Source of the DNA: Terasakiella brassicae
Lineage (GTDB): Bacteria > Pseudomonadota > Alphaproteobacteria > Rhodospirillales > Terasakiellaceae
Assembly (NCBI RefSeq): GCF_014641495.1
Contig: NZ_BMHV01000004.1
Location: 124,001 to 188,000 of the forward strand
Reading direction: 5' to 3'
Length of the DNA stretch: 64,000 nucleotides
Part shown: positions 50,242-60,267 of the stretch, one piece after another
Layout of the letters: each line of letters opens with the position of its first letter
How positions within the stretch are numbered: position 1 is the first letter of the stretch
The notes under the pieces: model-generated
Database searches by the model: none
Told to the model about the DNA's origin: nothing
Seen by the model: the letters and a program-made list of their open reading frames with translations, nothing else
Translations under genes and position numbers: made by a program

Positions 50242-51672
50242 TCACCGTTTTTTCTTTTTGCTTTCGTAAGGGTTTTCGCCTTTACGCATCATGACCCGGA
50301 TGGGAACGCCATCAATGCCGAAATCTTCGCGAATGCCATTGGCGATGTAACGCAGATATGACCCGGGCAAGTCACCGGGTTTGTTGGCGAAAATCACAAA
50401 GGTTGGCGGACGTGTCTTGGCCTGTGTCATATAACGCAAACGCAGGCGACGACCCTGGGCCAAGGGCGGCGGGTGTGCTTCTGTCATTTGTTCCAGCCAA
50501 CGGTTTAATTTACCAGTGGGTACGCGAATGTTCCAGTTTTCATAAAGCTGGAAAATGGCAGGGAACAATTTATCCGTGCCCCGTCCTGTTTTGGCCGAAA
50601 GCGTTACAATCGGAATACCGCGAACCTGTGGCATGGAAGTTTCCATACGGTCGGCGAGCTTTTGTAACTGTTCTTTACGGTCTTTGACAGCGTCCCATTT
50701 ATTACACACAATAATAAGGGCGCGGCCTTCATCAATGGTCTCTTTGGCAATGGTCAGGTCTTGTTTTTCCAGCATGAGGGAAGAATCAAGAACCAGACAA
50801 ACCACCTGTGCAAAACGAATGGCACGGCGCGAGTCCGCAGCCGATAGGGTTTCGACTTTTTCATTTACTTTTGTGCGCCGGCGCATACCTGCCGTATCAA
50901 TCAGTTTGATTTTACGACCATCGACTTCAAAATCCAGTGCAATGGAATCGCGTGTGATCCCGGCTTCCGGCCCGGTCAAGAGACGCTCTGTTCCCAAGAA
51001 ATGATTGATCAAGGTTGATTTACCGACATTTGGGCGACCAACAATGGCAATCTGCAAAGGCGATTTGGAGGTATCGATCTCTTCGATTTCCTCCCCTTCC
51101 TCATTGATGATCGTGCGGGTTTGCACTTGGGCCAGCAGTTTTTCTTCTTCGATCAGGGCAGCGTTTTCTTCCATCCATTTGTCATAGGCCGGTTGAATGG
51201 CATCATAGACATTGTTCATGCCAACGCCATGTTCGGCTGAAAATGGAAAGGGTTCCCCGAGGCCAAGACCGTAAGATTCGTAAATCCCGTTATCAGCCGC
51301 GCTGCCTTCGCATTTATTAGCAAGCAAGATCACCGGATTATCGCGTCCGCGCAGCCAATCGGCAAAGTGACTGTCCAGCGGTGTAATGCCGGCACGCGCA
51401 TCAATCATAAACAATGTGATGTCGGCTTCGTCCAATGCGTGTTCGGTTTGTTCGCGCATGCGGGCTTCCAATGAATCATCGAAAGCTTCTTCCAGGCCGG
51501 CGGTGTCAATGACTTTGAATTCAAGGTCACCAATACGACCTGTTCCTTCGCGTCGGTCACGGGTAACGCCGGGTGTATCGTCTACAATTGCCAGTTTTTT
51601 GCCGACAAGACGGTTGAAAAGGGTCGATTTCCCAACATTGGGTCGACCAACGATTGCCACGGTAAAGGGCAT
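50242..51672 (-). CDS. der: Ribosome biogenesis GTPase Der (EngA)
   Basis: A 476-residue double GTPase. Two G domains each have GRPNVGKST (residues 8-16 and about 211-219), DTPG/DTAG switch II motifs (DDTPGVTRDR, IDTAGM), and N/TKxD motifs (NKCEG, NKWDA). A C-terminal KH-like domain follows (KLNRWLEQMTEAHPPPLAQGRRLRLRYMTQAKTRPPTFVIFANKP) and a basic tail. It acts in 50S subunit assembly. It is followed downstream by a terminator and preceded by bamB in the same direction. Confidence 0.97.
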   Translation of the reverse strand: MPFTVAIVGRPNVGKSTLFNRLVGKKLAIVDDTPGVTRDRREGTGRIGDLEFKVIDTAGLEEAFDDSLEARMREQTEHALDEADITLFMIDARAGITPLDSHFADWLRGRDNPVILLANKCEGSAADNGIYESYGLGLGEPFPFSAEHGVGMNNVYDAIQPAYDKWMEENAALIEEEKLLAQVQTRTIINEEGEEIEEIDTSKSPLQIAIVGRPNVGKSTLINHFLGTERLLTGPEAGITRDSIALDFEVDGRKIKLIDTAGMRRRTKVNEKVETLSAADSRRAIRFAQVVCLVLDSSLMLEKQDLTIAKETIDEGRALIIVCNKWDAVKDRKEQLQKLADRMETSMPQVRGIPIVTLSAKTGRGTDKLFPAIFQLYENWNIRVPTGKLNRWLEQMTEAHPPPLAQGRRLRLRYMTQAKTRPPTFVIFANKPGDLPGSYLRYIANGIREDFGIDGVPIRVMMRKGENPYESKKKKR

Positions 51673-51711
51673 TTCTTTCTATCCTAAATGAGCCAAACGT
51701 TTCGCAACGTT

Positions 51712-53028
51712 TTAGCGGTAAGCAACCAGATCCGCGTCATCCGACAGGAAATACAAGGCCCCGTTGGCTGCCAGTGGCGGAACAATAATTTTATCCGGCA
51801 TATCCACCTTGCCTAAAATTTCACCTGTGTAGGGGGAAACGGAATAGGCTTCTTCGTTGCTGCCGGCAACGATCAGTCGGTTGGAAACCAGAATCGGTGC
51901 ACTCCACGTCAGGTTTCCTGTGCGCTCTTCCGGGTCTTGCCAACGCGGCAGTTGTGTGACCCAGTGAATGCGCCCATTGTAACGGCTGACACAGACAAGT
52001 TCGGAGTCCGGTGTAACAACATAAAGATAGTCACCGGCAATCCAAGGTGTTTCCTGACTGGAGAGTTCCTTGGACCAATAGCGCCGTCCGCTTGTCAAGT
52101 CAATGGCGGTGAAGCTACCAGAGTTGGAAATCGCGTAAACCCGTCCCCGGTCAATGACAGGACGCCCGCGAATGGCTGTTAAGGCAGAGACCGCATCAAG
52201 ACGTTTGCCACCTGTGAGGCTGTCCGTCCAAACCTGAGTGCCATTTTCAACTTTCAGGGCAACAATGTCACCGGATGAAAATGCGGCAACGACCACGCCT
52301 TGATCCACGGCGGGACTGGCCCCACCCAGAATGCTGGCTGTTTCGCTGATGCCCTTATAGTTCCAAATTTTTTCGCCGTTGCGACCATCAAAGGCGATGA
52401 GTTCGTTGTTTAATGTGATTACAAACAAACGGTTGCCCCGTGCGGTCGGTGCTGCGCGCATCGGTGCATCTGCCTTGGAAACCCAGATGGTTTTTCCTGT
52501 ATTGGCTTCAATACCGAAAACAAGGGCAAATCCGGTGGCGACATAAAGACGCCCATTTTCATAGGCTAAGCCGCCACTGATATGACCATCGTCTTCATAT
52601 TCGGGGGTCAGTTCCAATTCCCAAAGGCGTTGGCCCGTTTCAGCGTTAAAGGCACTGACAAGGTTTTCTGAATCCACGGTAAAGATTTTGCCGTCTGCCA
52701 CAATCGGTTGGGCAACAATGCGTTCAGAATCATCAGACCCGGACCCGATGCTAGTTCGCCAAATCCGGTGCAGGTTTGGGGCCACTTCGATATGGTGCAT
52801 GGCGTGATTGGCAAAACCACCGGCTTGTGGCCATTCCATATTGGGCGATGGTGGGGGCAGCAAAATTTCTTTTGCGGCTGTTTCCGGGTCCGGATCAAGG
52901 GTACGTTCGTGCAACAAAACGGAGATTCGTTCACCCGGCAGGGGCGAGGCTTCTTTCTCACCCAGCCAGGTGTCACAAGCACTGAGGGAGAGGACACAAA
53001 GTCCAGCCATCAAAAAACGGCGCATCAT
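51712..53028 (-). CDS. bamB: Outer membrane protein assembly factor BamB
   Basis: A 438-residue lipoprotein from the ATG at 53026-53028, with GGAGA 9 bases upstream; it gives a signal ending LSLSAC. An ATG nine codons upstream is less good. The mature part is an eight-bladed PQQ-like beta-propeller with W-motifs (GQRLWELELTPEYEDDG, GKTIWVSKADAPMRAAP, GEKIWNYKG, GTQVWTDSL, GRRYWSKEL, GRIHWVTQL). BamB is part of the BAM complex that inserts outer-membrane proteins. It is next to the TPR gene and der, the usual alphaproteobacterial order. Confidence 0.92.
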   Translation of the reverse strand: MMRRFLMAGLCVLSLSACDTWLGEKEASPLPGERISVLLHERTLDPDPETAAKEILLPPPSPNMEWPQAGGFANHAMHHIEVAPNLHRIWRTSIGSGSDDSERIVAQPIVADGKIFTVDSENLVSAFNAETGQRLWELELTPEYEDDGHISGGLAYENGRLYVATGFALVFGIEANTGKTIWVSKADAPMRAAPTARGNRLFVITLNNELIAFDGRNGEKIWNYKGISETASILGGASPAVDQGVVVAAFSSGDIVALKVENGTQVWTDSLTGGKRLDAVSALTAIRGRPVIDRGRVYAISNSGSFTAIDLTSGRRYWSKELSSQETPWIAGDYLYVVTPDSELVCVSRYNGRIHWVTQLPRWQDPEERTGNLTWSAPILVSNRLIVAGSNEEAYSVSPYTGEILGKVDMPDKIIVPPLAANGALYFLSDDADLVAYR

Positions 53029-53076
53029 GTTCGGTGTCTCCGGTTGTTTCATCACATCTCGATCCGTGGGCTTTAA

Positions 53077-53742
53077 TTAGTCAGCGTAGGCTTTGGCAAA
53101 TTCTGCCGCGCGTTGGCGCATCCCGGCTGGTGCGCTTGCATCGTCTGCCAGATTCTTCACCAACTCAAGGGCTTTTGCCTTGTTGCCCGCTTTGGCTTCG
53201 GCAAAGGCTTGCAATTCCGTTGCGCTGTGGCGCCAAGGGTTTGTTCCCCCGATCAAGGGTTGCAGGCGGCGAGAAATCTCGGCACCATCCATGCTGTCCA
53301 GACCGTTCATCGCCCCCAGAATCAAAGCCATATCGCGAAAGACCGAGTCCAGCTCGCCATTTTGTGCAATCAGGAAATACTGTTCAGCAGCTTCTTGATG
53401 TTTGCCTTGATCGGCGAGCAAAGCAGCTTCCTGCATGCGTGCCAATGTGGCGTAACCGCTGCCACTTTGTGAAGATAAAGCTTTGAAGGCTTTTTCGGCT
53501 TCTGTGAAGTTTTGTTGCTGGACAAGATCAAGTGCGTTTGCGTATTTTGCACTTATTTCTTCGCGTTTGCTTAGGTCATAAGCTTTCCAGCCTTCATAAC
53601 CTGCAACACAGATAACAACGGCAACAATTGCGCCGATTAATGTATTGCCATATTGTTTCCAAAGCCTTGTCGCTTTGTCCTGACGCAATTCTTCGTCAAT
53701 TTCTTTAAACAGATTGCTTACGGAAGCATCATCTTCAGCCAC
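53077..53742 (-). CDS. YfgM-like TPR membrane protein
   Basis: A 221-residue protein with an N-terminal cytoplasmic stretch (FKEIDEELRQDKATRLWKQYG), one membrane helix (NTLIGAIVAVVICVAGYEGW), and a periplasmic TPR-like helical domain (AEKAFKALSSQSGSGYATLARMQEAALLADQGKHQEAAEQYFLIAQNG). It resembles the YfgM/TPR_21 family that works with SecYEG or BamB. The GTG at 53740-53742 (GGGAA upstream) is preferred over a TTG five codons earlier. It is directly upstream of bamB. Confidence 0.8.
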   Translation of the reverse strand: MAEDDASVSNLFKEIDEELRQDKATRLWKQYGNTLIGAIVAVVICVAGYEGWKAYDLSKREEISAKYANALDLVQQQNFTEAEKAFKALSSQSGSGYATLARMQEAALLADQGKHQEAAEQYFLIAQNGELDSVFRDMALILGAMNGLDSMDGAEISRRLQPLIGGTNPWRHSATELQAFAEAKAGNKAKALELVKNLADDASAPAGMRQRAAEFAKAYAD

Positions 53743-53925
53743 GGCACATATTCCCAAAAAAAATCAAAATTGTTGCGCTAACATAGCTTTTCATTATCGC
53801 TATTGCAAACGCGCTTTCACTTTCATATGCCGATTTATCGTTTTTTTGTGACGAAAATGAGGACAAGTTGCTAAAAAGGAAAAAAGCTTTGATAAATAGT
53901 ATGGCTCAATAGGCGCACAAGACGG

Positions 53926-54525
53926 ATGAAACGGAATTTATATCTTTTTGCACTGCTTCTGACGATCATCACGGCTGTGGGGTACACGATCGGAAAAAAC
54001 TGGGAAAAAGAAGCCAAAATTACTCAGGTTGTCGTTGATCGTGGCGCACAGGTGCAAACCTGGCGCAAACAGGCCATGCAAGGGGATCCTGAAGCTCAAT
54101 ATCAACTGGGCATATATTATGAAAAAGACCGCACCGATTATTTAAATGCACAGAAGTGGTACCGTGTTGCAGCAACCAAAGGCCAGCACGCCGGGGCGCA
54201 ATATAAGCTTGCTCAACTGTATATGAATGGCTTGGGTGTGGAAAATAATCTGGCCGAAGCAATGAAATGGTTTCGTTTGTCATCCGCAAAAGGGGATGTG
54301 CGCGCACAATTTTTTATGGGGGTTTCCTATCGTGATGGTTGGGAACGCAAAGCGGACTTTATCGAGGCTTATAAATGGTTTTTGCTTGCCAATCGTGATG
54401 CGCCACTGGTTCGCGCGGAAAATGAAAGGTTCGATCCTTATGTTGCCTTGGTCGAGCTGGATCGACGCATGAGTAAATTTGACCGTGAACAAGCGGAGAA
54501 AATGGCGCAAGGTTGGGGTAAGTGA
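53926..54525 (+). CDS. SEL1-repeat protein
   Basis: A 199-residue protein with an N-terminal anchor or signal (NLYLFALLLTIITAVGYTIG) and about three SEL1-type repeats (GDPEAQYQLGIYYEKDRTDYLNAQKWYRVAATKGQHAGAQYKLAQLYMNGLGVENNLAEAMKWFRLSSAKGDVRAQFFMGVSY). Such repeats bind partner proteins. It is transcribed with a separate leader and followed by pyrD 74 bases later. Function unknown. Confidence 0.75.
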   Translation: MKRNLYLFALLLTIITAVGYTIGKNWEKEAKITQVVVDRGAQVQTWRKQAMQGDPEAQYQLGIYYEKDRTDYLNAQKWYRVAATKGQHAGAQYKLAQLYMNGLGVENNLAEAMKWFRLSSAKGDVRAQFFMGVSYRDGWERKADFIEAYKWFLLANRDAPLVRAENERFDPYVALVELDRRMSKFDREQAEKMAQGWGK

Positions 54526-54599
54526 TAAGCATTGCTCTTCTGTGCGGATTTAGATAAGTTCCCGCAGGTAAATTCATGCTCACCGAGGGGGAGACGAAA

Positions 54600-55652
54600 A
54601 TGGGTCTTTACAAACTTTGCGCACCGATGCTGTACAAATTGTCACCGGAGACATTGCACGGTATTGCCATTAAAGCATTAAAAAGCGGTTTGATGCCGAA
54701 AACATCGCCTGTGAGCGACCCGATCCTCAATCAAACCATTTGGGGGCTGGATTTTTATAATCCGATCGGACTGGCCGCAGGGTTTGATAAAAATGCAGAA
54801 GTGCCGGATGCGATTTTGAAGCAAGGATTCGGCTTTACGGAAATCGGTTCCGTCACACCGCGTGCCCAGCCCGGCAATCCACAACCCCGTTTGTTCCGCC
54901 TGTTGGAAGACAAGGCGGTGATTAACCGTATGGGATTTAATAATCAGGGTCTTTATGCGGTTGCCGAGCGCCTTAAAAAACGTCAACGCAAAGGCATTGT
55001 TGGGGCAAACCTCGGTAAAAACAAAACGCAGGAAGATGCGGTTTCTGATTATGTTGTCGGGACGCGTGCGCTGGCACCCCTTTCTGATTATCTGGTGGTT
55101 AATGTTTCCTCACCCAACACACCGGGTCTGCGCGCCTTGCAAAGTAAAGATCAGTTAGCTGAATTGTTGAAGGCTGTTTTAATCGCACGAAATGAAGTTG
55201 TTGCGACAGGCAAAGCCCCGTTATTGTTGAAAGTTGCCCCGGACCTGACGGATGAAGACAAGGCCGATATCGTTGATGTGGCCTTGGAAACCGGCATTGA
55301 TGGGATGATCATTTCCAACACCACAATTGAACGCCCAGACAGTTTACGCAGTGAACATAAAGGTGAAGGTGGGGGATTAAGCGGTCAGCCTTTGTTTGAA
55401 CCTTCAACGCAGGTTTTGAAAGAAATCGCCAAAATTGTAGATGGTCGTATTCCGTTGATCGGGGTCGGCGGGATTTCAAACGCCGATCAGGCTTATGAAA
55501 AAATTCGGGCGGGCGCATCGTTGGTCCAGCTTTATTCCGCTTTGATTTATGATGGGCTGGAATTGGTTGGAGAGATTAACCGGGGGCTGGTCGAACGTTT
55601 GATGGTTGATGGATATACCAATATTACGCAGGCCATCGGCGCTGATCTTTAG
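54600..55652 (+). CDS. pyrD: Dihydroorotate dehydrogenase (quinone), PyrD class 2
   Basis: It oxidises dihydroorotate to orotate in pyrimidine synthesis, at the membrane with quinone. The 350-residue protein starts at the ATG at 54600 with GGGGAGAC upstream. It has the class 2 N-terminal helix (YKLCAPMLYKLSPETLHGIAIKAL), NPIGLAAGFDKNAEVPDAILKQGFGFTEIGSVTPRAQPGNPQPRLFRL, INRMGFNNQG, VNVSSPNTPGLRALQ with the catalytic Ser, and IGVGGISNADQAYEKIRAGASLVQLY for FMN. A terminator follows. Confidence 0.96.
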   Translation: MGLYKLCAPMLYKLSPETLHGIAIKALKSGLMPKTSPVSDPILNQTIWGLDFYNPIGLAAGFDKNAEVPDAILKQGFGFTEIGSVTPRAQPGNPQPRLFRLLEDKAVINRMGFNNQGLYAVAERLKKRQRKGIVGANLGKNKTQEDAVSDYVVGTRALAPLSDYLVVNVSSPNTPGLRALQSKDQLAELLKAVLIARNEVVATGKAPLLLKVAPDLTDEDKADIVDVALETGIDGMIISNTTIERPDSLRSEHKGEGGGLSGQPLFEPSTQVLKEIAKIVDGRIPLIGVGGISNADQAYEKIRAGASLVQLYSALIYDGLELVGEINRGLVERLMVDGYTNITQAIGADL

Positions 55653-55672
55653 GGACAGGACCTCGTCCAATA

Positions 55673-55710
55673 AAAAAGGCTTGAGCGGTTATATCCTCTC
55701 AAGCCTTTTT
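55673..55710. terminator. Bidirectional terminator, pyrD / accA
   Basis: AAAAAGGCTTGAG (55673-55685) pairs with CTCAAGCCTTTTT (55698-55710) around 12 bases; T-runs lie on both strands. Confidence 0.88.
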
Positions 55711-55731
55711 CTTTGTCTTCATGTTCTTGTC

Positions 55732-56691
55732 TTAAGCGGCGCTGAGGCGACCCATTGCCAGGAATTTCTCGCGGCGTTTTGCTTTTAGAACACCACCGTC
55801 ATGTTGCAGTTGTTCACGAATGGATTTTTCCAGAACGCTACGTACGGAGGCAAATGTCGTTTCATGGCTGCGATGTGCGCCACCCAAGGGTTCTGCGATC
55901 ACATCATCGATAACGCCAAGACGATGTAAATCCTGTGCTGTGATGTTCAGCGCATCAGCCGCCGATTCCGTATAATCGTTGGAACGCCATAAAATGGAGG
56001 CGCAGCCCTCAGGTGAAATGACGGAATAAACGGAATGTTCCAGCATGAAAACATCGTTGCCACAGGCAATGGCGATTGCCCCGCCGGACCCACCTTCACC
56101 GATGATGATGGAGGTAAAGGGCACTTTGACTTGCAGGCATTTCTCAATGGAACGGGCAATGGCTTCAGATTGTCCGCGTTCTTCGGCATCTGCACCGGGA
56201 AAGGCGCCCGCTGTATCGACGAATGTCACGATCGGCAGGTTAAAACGTTCCGCCATATCCATCAGGCGTTGGGCCTTGCGATAGCCTTCCGGTCTGGCCA
56301 TGCCAAAATTGTGTTTCACACGGGTTTCGGTGGTGTGGCCTTTTTCATGGCCCATGACGACAACGCTGTGACCTTCAAAACGTCCCAGACCGCCGATAAT
56401 GGCGCAATCTTCGCCATACAGTCGATCACCAGCCAGCGGTGTGAAATCTTCGATAAGATTTTCAATGTAATTAACGGTGTGGGGACGTTCCGGGTGGCGG
56501 GCCACCAGTGTCTTTTGCCACGGGGTCAGCTTGCTGTAGGTGTTTTGCAGGAGTCTTTCCACCTTGTTTTGCAGGCGGCCGATTTCATCGGCGATATTGA
56601 TTTCCTCGCCAGACGCGCTGACATGGCGCAATTCTTTTATTTTGCCTTCCAGTTCGGCAATCGGCTTTTCGAAATCGAGATAGGTATGCAT
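55732..56691 (-). CDS. accA: Acetyl-CoA carboxylase carboxyltransferase subunit alpha, AccA
   Basis: AccA with AccD transfers CO2 to acetyl-CoA. The 319-residue protein has [62 protein letters not shown], the CoA-binding [54 protein letters not shown], and [16 protein letters not shown] with [13 protein letters not shown]. The length is standard. It is monocistronic in this window. Confidence 0.97.
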   Translation of the reverse strand: MHTYLDFEKPIAELEGKIKELRHVSASGEEINIADEIGRLQNKVERLLQNTYSKLTPWQKTLVARHPERPHTVNYIENLIEDFTPLAGDRLYGEDCAIIGGLGRFEGHSVVVMGHEKGHTTETRVKHNFGMARPEGYRKAQRLMDMAERFNLPIVTFVDTAGAFPGADAEERGQSEAIARSIEKCLQVKVPFTSIIIGEGGSGGAIAIACGNDVFMLEHSVYSVISPEGCASILWRSNDYTESAADALNITAQDLHRLGVIDDVIAEPLGGAHRSHETTFASVRSVLEKSIREQLQHDGGVLKAKRREKFLAMGRLSAA

Positions 56692-56734
56692 GGAAACCCC
56701 AAAAACAGTTCATTTGTTCGGTGCTCAAACGGAC

Positions 56735-56769
56735 AAAACCGCCAGCGGTCTTTTTGCGCCAGCGGTTTT
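56735..56769 (-). terminator. Possible terminator behind the diguanylate cyclase gene
   Basis: AAAACCGC (56735-56742) pairs with GCGGTTTT (56762-56769), 25 bases after the stop at 56794. The T-run is short, so confidence is moderate. Confidence 0.5.
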
Positions 56770-56793
56770 GAGAATGCAAGCTTTTTAGTTCTT

Positions 56794-57981
56794 TTAGGCG
56801 GCGATAATATTTTCAAGATTGAGGTCCGGCTTTGGTCCAACGCTTTTATTGCGACCTGATTTTTTGGCCTCATACATCCGGTGATCCGCTTTTTCAACCA
56901 TTTCGATCCAGTCTTCGCAACGATCCAGAGACAGCTCGCTGATGCCGATACTGATGGTAATCGGGCGACCATCCGGGCGTTTTCCCAGTGTGATTTCGCT
57001 CAGTCGGTTCAAGATGGGTTTGATATATTCAGCGGATGTATTGGGCAGCAGAATAACAAATTCTTCCCCGCCCCAGCGAATGAGTTGATCGGAACGGCGC
57101 AAGCAACGTTGCAGTCTTTCTGCGACTTGCTTAAGGACCATATCGCCTTGTTCGTGGCCAAATTCATCATTGACGGATTTAAAATTATCCACGTCCATAA
57201 ACAGGATGCTGAAAGGAACTTCGGTGCGAGAGGCAATGCGGAATTGAAGATCGAGATATTCTTCGCCTGAACGGCGGGTAAACGCCCCCGTCAGTAAGTC
57301 TTTTGAGGCCTGATTAATCAGGGATATCATATAGTGTAACTGGCTCATGCCGGAAAAAATAGACACACCAATGACAAGAACCATCAACCAGATGGTTGTG
57401 ATGAAATCTTGCAGTTGAAACGCGGCTTGTTGGGCAGCGCCCAGCATGACAACAACCATGATGCCGCTGCCGGTAAATAAAACTTCCAGTGCGGTCAGGG
57501 GAAAGACGCTGAGACCAGCGACCACAATGAACGGAAGCAACGCATAGGCGCTGACAACAGCAGCCCCAAAGGCATTGGTTTCCACATTCATTAAGAAAGG
57601 TTGGGAAATCAGATAAAAGACCGGCGGAATGGCCATCATACCGCCCAAAAGGAGATAGGCATTGGGCAGGGTCTTACAGGAACTGTGTAAAATATATAAG
57701 ACGAAGAAAACGATAGCAGAGACAATACGCAGAACAGCTAAAATTGCCCAGGTCGGCCAGGAAAAGGCAAAATAATCAATCCCGATCCATAAAGGAATGA
57801 CGAGAGAAAACAGCAACGACATCAACCCGACTCGACTTGCGATGATTTTCGCACGATGACGGCGGATATGGGCAGAATGTGTAAAAGGAAGGATAAGTTC
57901 CCGGAACTCATGTATGCGCTTAAATTCTTTACGCAAAGAGTCTATCACAGACGTTTGGTTGCTACTGTTGGCCATTGTCAT
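56794..57981 (-). CDS. Membrane-bound diguanylate cyclase (GGDEF)
   Basis: A 395-residue protein with about six N-terminal membrane helices (residues about 45-220; for example VGLMSLLFSLVIPLWIGIDYFAF, VSAIVFFVLYIL) and a C-terminal GGDEF domain (about 230-380). The active site is GGEEF in LIRWGGEEFVILLPN. An RxxD inhibition site (RRSD) lies five residues before it, so product feedback is expected. DGRPITISIGISEL follows. It makes cyclic di-GMP, which often opposes motility. The stimulus sensed by the membrane part is unknown. Confidence 0.9.
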   Translation of the reverse strand: MTMANSSNQTSVIDSLRKEFKRIHEFRELILPFTHSAHIRRHRAKIIASRVGLMSLLFSLVIPLWIGIDYFAFSWPTWAILAVLRIVSAIVFFVLYILHSSCKTLPNAYLLLGGMMAIPPVFYLISQPFLMNVETNAFGAAVVSAYALLPFIVVAGLSVFPLTALEVLFTGSGIMVVVMLGAAQQAAFQLQDFITTIWLMVLVIGVSIFSGMSQLHYMISLINQASKDLLTGAFTRRSGEEYLDLQFRIASRTEVPFSILFMDVDNFKSVNDEFGHEQGDMVLKQVAERLQRCLRRSDQLIRWGGEEFVILLPNTSAEYIKPILNRLSEITLGKRPDGRPITISIGISELSLDRCEDWIEMVEKADHRMYEAKKSGRNKSVGPKPDLNLENIIAA

Positions 57982-58070
57982 GTCCCGCTAAAAATACTGT
58001 TTTAGATTTATTATTATTGTGTGCGTCAAATAGCACAATTAAATTGTGGTTATCAACCAAAAGGAATCAA

Positions 58071-58104
58071 AAAGGCTCAAAAGTTGCTGTACTTTTGAGC
58101 CTTT
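58071..58104 (-). terminator. Terminator behind the malyl-CoA lyase gene
   Basis: A perfect 14-bp stem (AAAGGCTCAAAAGT with ACTTTTGAGCCTTT) and a 6-base loop, 25 bases after the minus-strand stop. Confidence 0.8.
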
Positions 58105-58128
58105 CTAAGGTGTTGGTAACTTTAAGTT

Positions 58129-59175
58129 TTAAAGCCCGTAAGCTTTCGCCAGTTCAGGGTCTTTTTCGGCAACTTGTTTGGCAAGGTCAACAATCACCTT
58201 GGCCTGTTTCCATGTTGCATCATCCTGCATTTTACCATCAATCATAACAGCGCCGGTGCCATCGGGCATGGCTTCGATAATGCGCAGGGCAAATTTGGCT
58301 TCGTCGATATCCGGGGAGAAAACTTTCTTCGCGATATCAATTTGTTTGGGGTGCAGGGACCATGCCCCTACGCAACCGAGCAAGAAGGCATTACGGAACT
58401 GGGCTTCACAAGCTGCATCATCGGAGAAATCACCGAACGGACCGTAGAAGGCTTTAATGCCGTTGGATTGACAGGCATCGACCATTTTTGCAACGGTGAA
58501 ATGCCACAGATCTTGTTGGTAATGTGTGCGAACGGCCCCGTCTTCGGTGGCGTCGGACAAAACACCGTATGAGGGATGGCCACCGCCAACGCGTGTGGTT
58601 TTCATACCGCGTGAGGCTGCCAAATCAGCCGGGCCGAGGCTCATGCCATGCATGCGAGGGGACGCAGCCGCAATTTCAGAGACTTGTTCCACACCGAGGG
58701 CAGTTTCCAAAATTGCATGGATCATAATCGGTTTTTTCACGCCATGCTTGGCTTCCAACTGCGCCAAAAGCTGATCGACGTAATGGATATCCCACGGGCC
58801 TTCGACTTTGGGCAACATCAAAACATCCAGTTTATCACCGGCTTCTGCAACAATTTGCTGAACATCGTCAAGGAACCAAGGGGAGTTCAGGCAGTTGACG
58901 CGAGTCCATAAAGAAGTGGTGCCAAAATTGTTATTTTTGGCGACTTCGATGAAACCGGCGCGGGCTTCTTCCTTCATATCGGCAGGGATGGCATCTTCCA
59001 AATTACCAAGGATAACATCAACCTGCGAGATCATGTCGGGAACGCGGGCGCGCATTTTTTCAATATGGGGCGGGAAAAAGTGGATCATGCGTTCCAGCTT
59101 GACCGGAATTTCACGATAGGGTTGCGGGGCACCGATGGCCAATGGCTCGAAAAATTTCTTTGCAGGTTTTGTCAT
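58129..59175 (-). CDS. mcl1: Malyl-CoA / beta-methylmalyl-CoA lyase (HpcH/HpaI family)
   Basis: A 348-residue C-C lyase of the CitE-like family that splits malyl-CoA to acetyl-CoA and glyoxylate, or methylmalyl-CoA to propionyl-CoA and glyoxylate. Marks: [21 protein letters not shown] (metal-site acidic residue), [90 protein letters not shown]. The last two segments match Rhodobacter Mcl1 closely. It suggests an ethylmalonyl-CoA or related pathway elsewhere. Other CitE-like lyases are possible. Confidence 0.82.
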   Translation of the reverse strand: MTKPAKKFFEPLAIGAPQPYREIPVKLERMIHFFPPHIEKMRARVPDMISQVDVILGNLEDAIPADMKEEARAGFIEVAKNNNFGTTSLWTRVNCLNSPWFLDDVQQIVAEAGDKLDVLMLPKVEGPWDIHYVDQLLAQLEAKHGVKKPIMIHAILETALGVEQVSEIAAASPRMHGMSLGPADLAASRGMKTTRVGGGHPSYGVLSDATEDGAVRTHYQQDLWHFTVAKMVDACQSNGIKAFYGPFGDFSDDAACEAQFRNAFLLGCVGAWSLHPKQIDIAKKVFSPDIDEAKFALRIIEAMPDGTGAVMIDGKMQDDATWKQAKVIVDLAKQVAEKDPELAKAYGL

Positions 59176-59323
59176 TTTTAAACGTTTCCATATGTTTTTT
59201 AACGAAAGCGATTGGTTCGCTTTTTAAATTCTGGCAGGGATTGTGCATTGCGAAATGGCATTGCACAAGTTTTTTCTGGCAAGAGAAAGAAAAAAGAGGT
59301 TACACTTGCAACTATATGTGTTT

Positions 59324-60247
59324 CTAATCGTCTTCGGGATTAAAAAGGGCGGCAAGCGGGTGTTTATTTAACACCAGTTGCTTTTCACGTTCGCCGATCA
59401 TATGGGTGTAAATTGTTGTGGTGGAGATATCGGCATGTCCCAGCATTTGTTGCAGGGACCGCAGATCAACATCATGGTCCAGCATGTGACTGGCGAAGGA
59501 ATGACGCAGCACGTGGGCTGATACTTTTTTTGTAATACCTGCACGGATGGCCAACTGGCGCAATTCTTTGTCGAAGGTTGCGCGTGTCATATGGCCTTCT
59601 TTTGCGCTGGGGGCGGGGAACAGCCACGGGCTTTCCTGTGCGCTGCGTAAAAACTCATGTCGAATGTTCAGGTATAAGTGTGTGGCATCAACAGCCTTTT
59701 GTGCAATGGGAACCATGCGTTCTTTATTACCTTTACCCGTGACAATCAGCATCCCGGACTGACGGGTAAAGGCTGCCAATGGCAGACTGACCAGTTCGGA
59801 CACCCGCAAGCCGCAAGCATATAAAATTTCCAGCATGGCCGTGAGACGAATATCTTTGGGCTGTTGCTTTGAACGCGATTGTTCCAGCAGTTGATTGACT
59901 TCTTCTTCGCTTAAGAACTTGGGTAAGGGGCGACCTTGTTTGGGGCTGTCCAGATTGGCAGCCGGGTCATCCGGGCGAATACGTTCCCCGTATAGAAATT
60001 TGAAAAATTGTTTGAGGGCGGAAAGTCGGCGTGCAGCGGTACGTGGTGCATATCCACTATCGTGAATTTTTTTGATGTAGCGCCGTAAATCTTCCGTTGA
60101 CGCTGTTTCCAAACGCTGCGCCAAGCTTTTAAGAAAGCTTTCCAATCCTTCAAGGTCACGTCGATAACTGTCCAATGTGTTTGGCGCTGCGCCGCGTTCA
60201 ACGGACATCATTTGTAAAAATGAAGTAATGTGACGCGATGGTTTCAT
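59324..60247 (-). CDS. xerD: Tyrosine recombinase XerD
   Basis: XerD resolves chromosome dimers at dif with XerC. The 307-residue protein has an N-terminal SAM-like core-binding domain (1-110) and the catalytic residues R148 (YACGLRVSELV), K172, H245 and R248 (HVLRHSFASHML), H271 (LGHADIST) and Y280. Length is normal. It ends before a 148-base gap with no gene. The upstream neighbour is a conserved secreted protein 20 bases away. Confidence 0.93.
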   Translation of the reverse strand: MKPSRHITSFLQMMSVERGAAPNTLDSYRRDLEGLESFLKSLAQRLETASTEDLRRYIKKIHDSGYAPRTAARRLSALKQFFKFLYGERIRPDDPAANLDSPKQGRPLPKFLSEEEVNQLLEQSRSKQQPKDIRLTAMLEILYACGLRVSELVSLPLAAFTRQSGMLIVTGKGNKERMVPIAQKAVDATHLYLNIRHEFLRSAQESPWLFPAPSAKEGHMTRATFDKELRQLAIRAGITKKVSAHVLRHSFASHMLDHDVDLRSLQQMLGHADISTTTIYTHMIGEREKQLVLNKHPLAALFNPEDD

Positions 60248-60267
60248 AAGCAGACCTTATTCAGTAT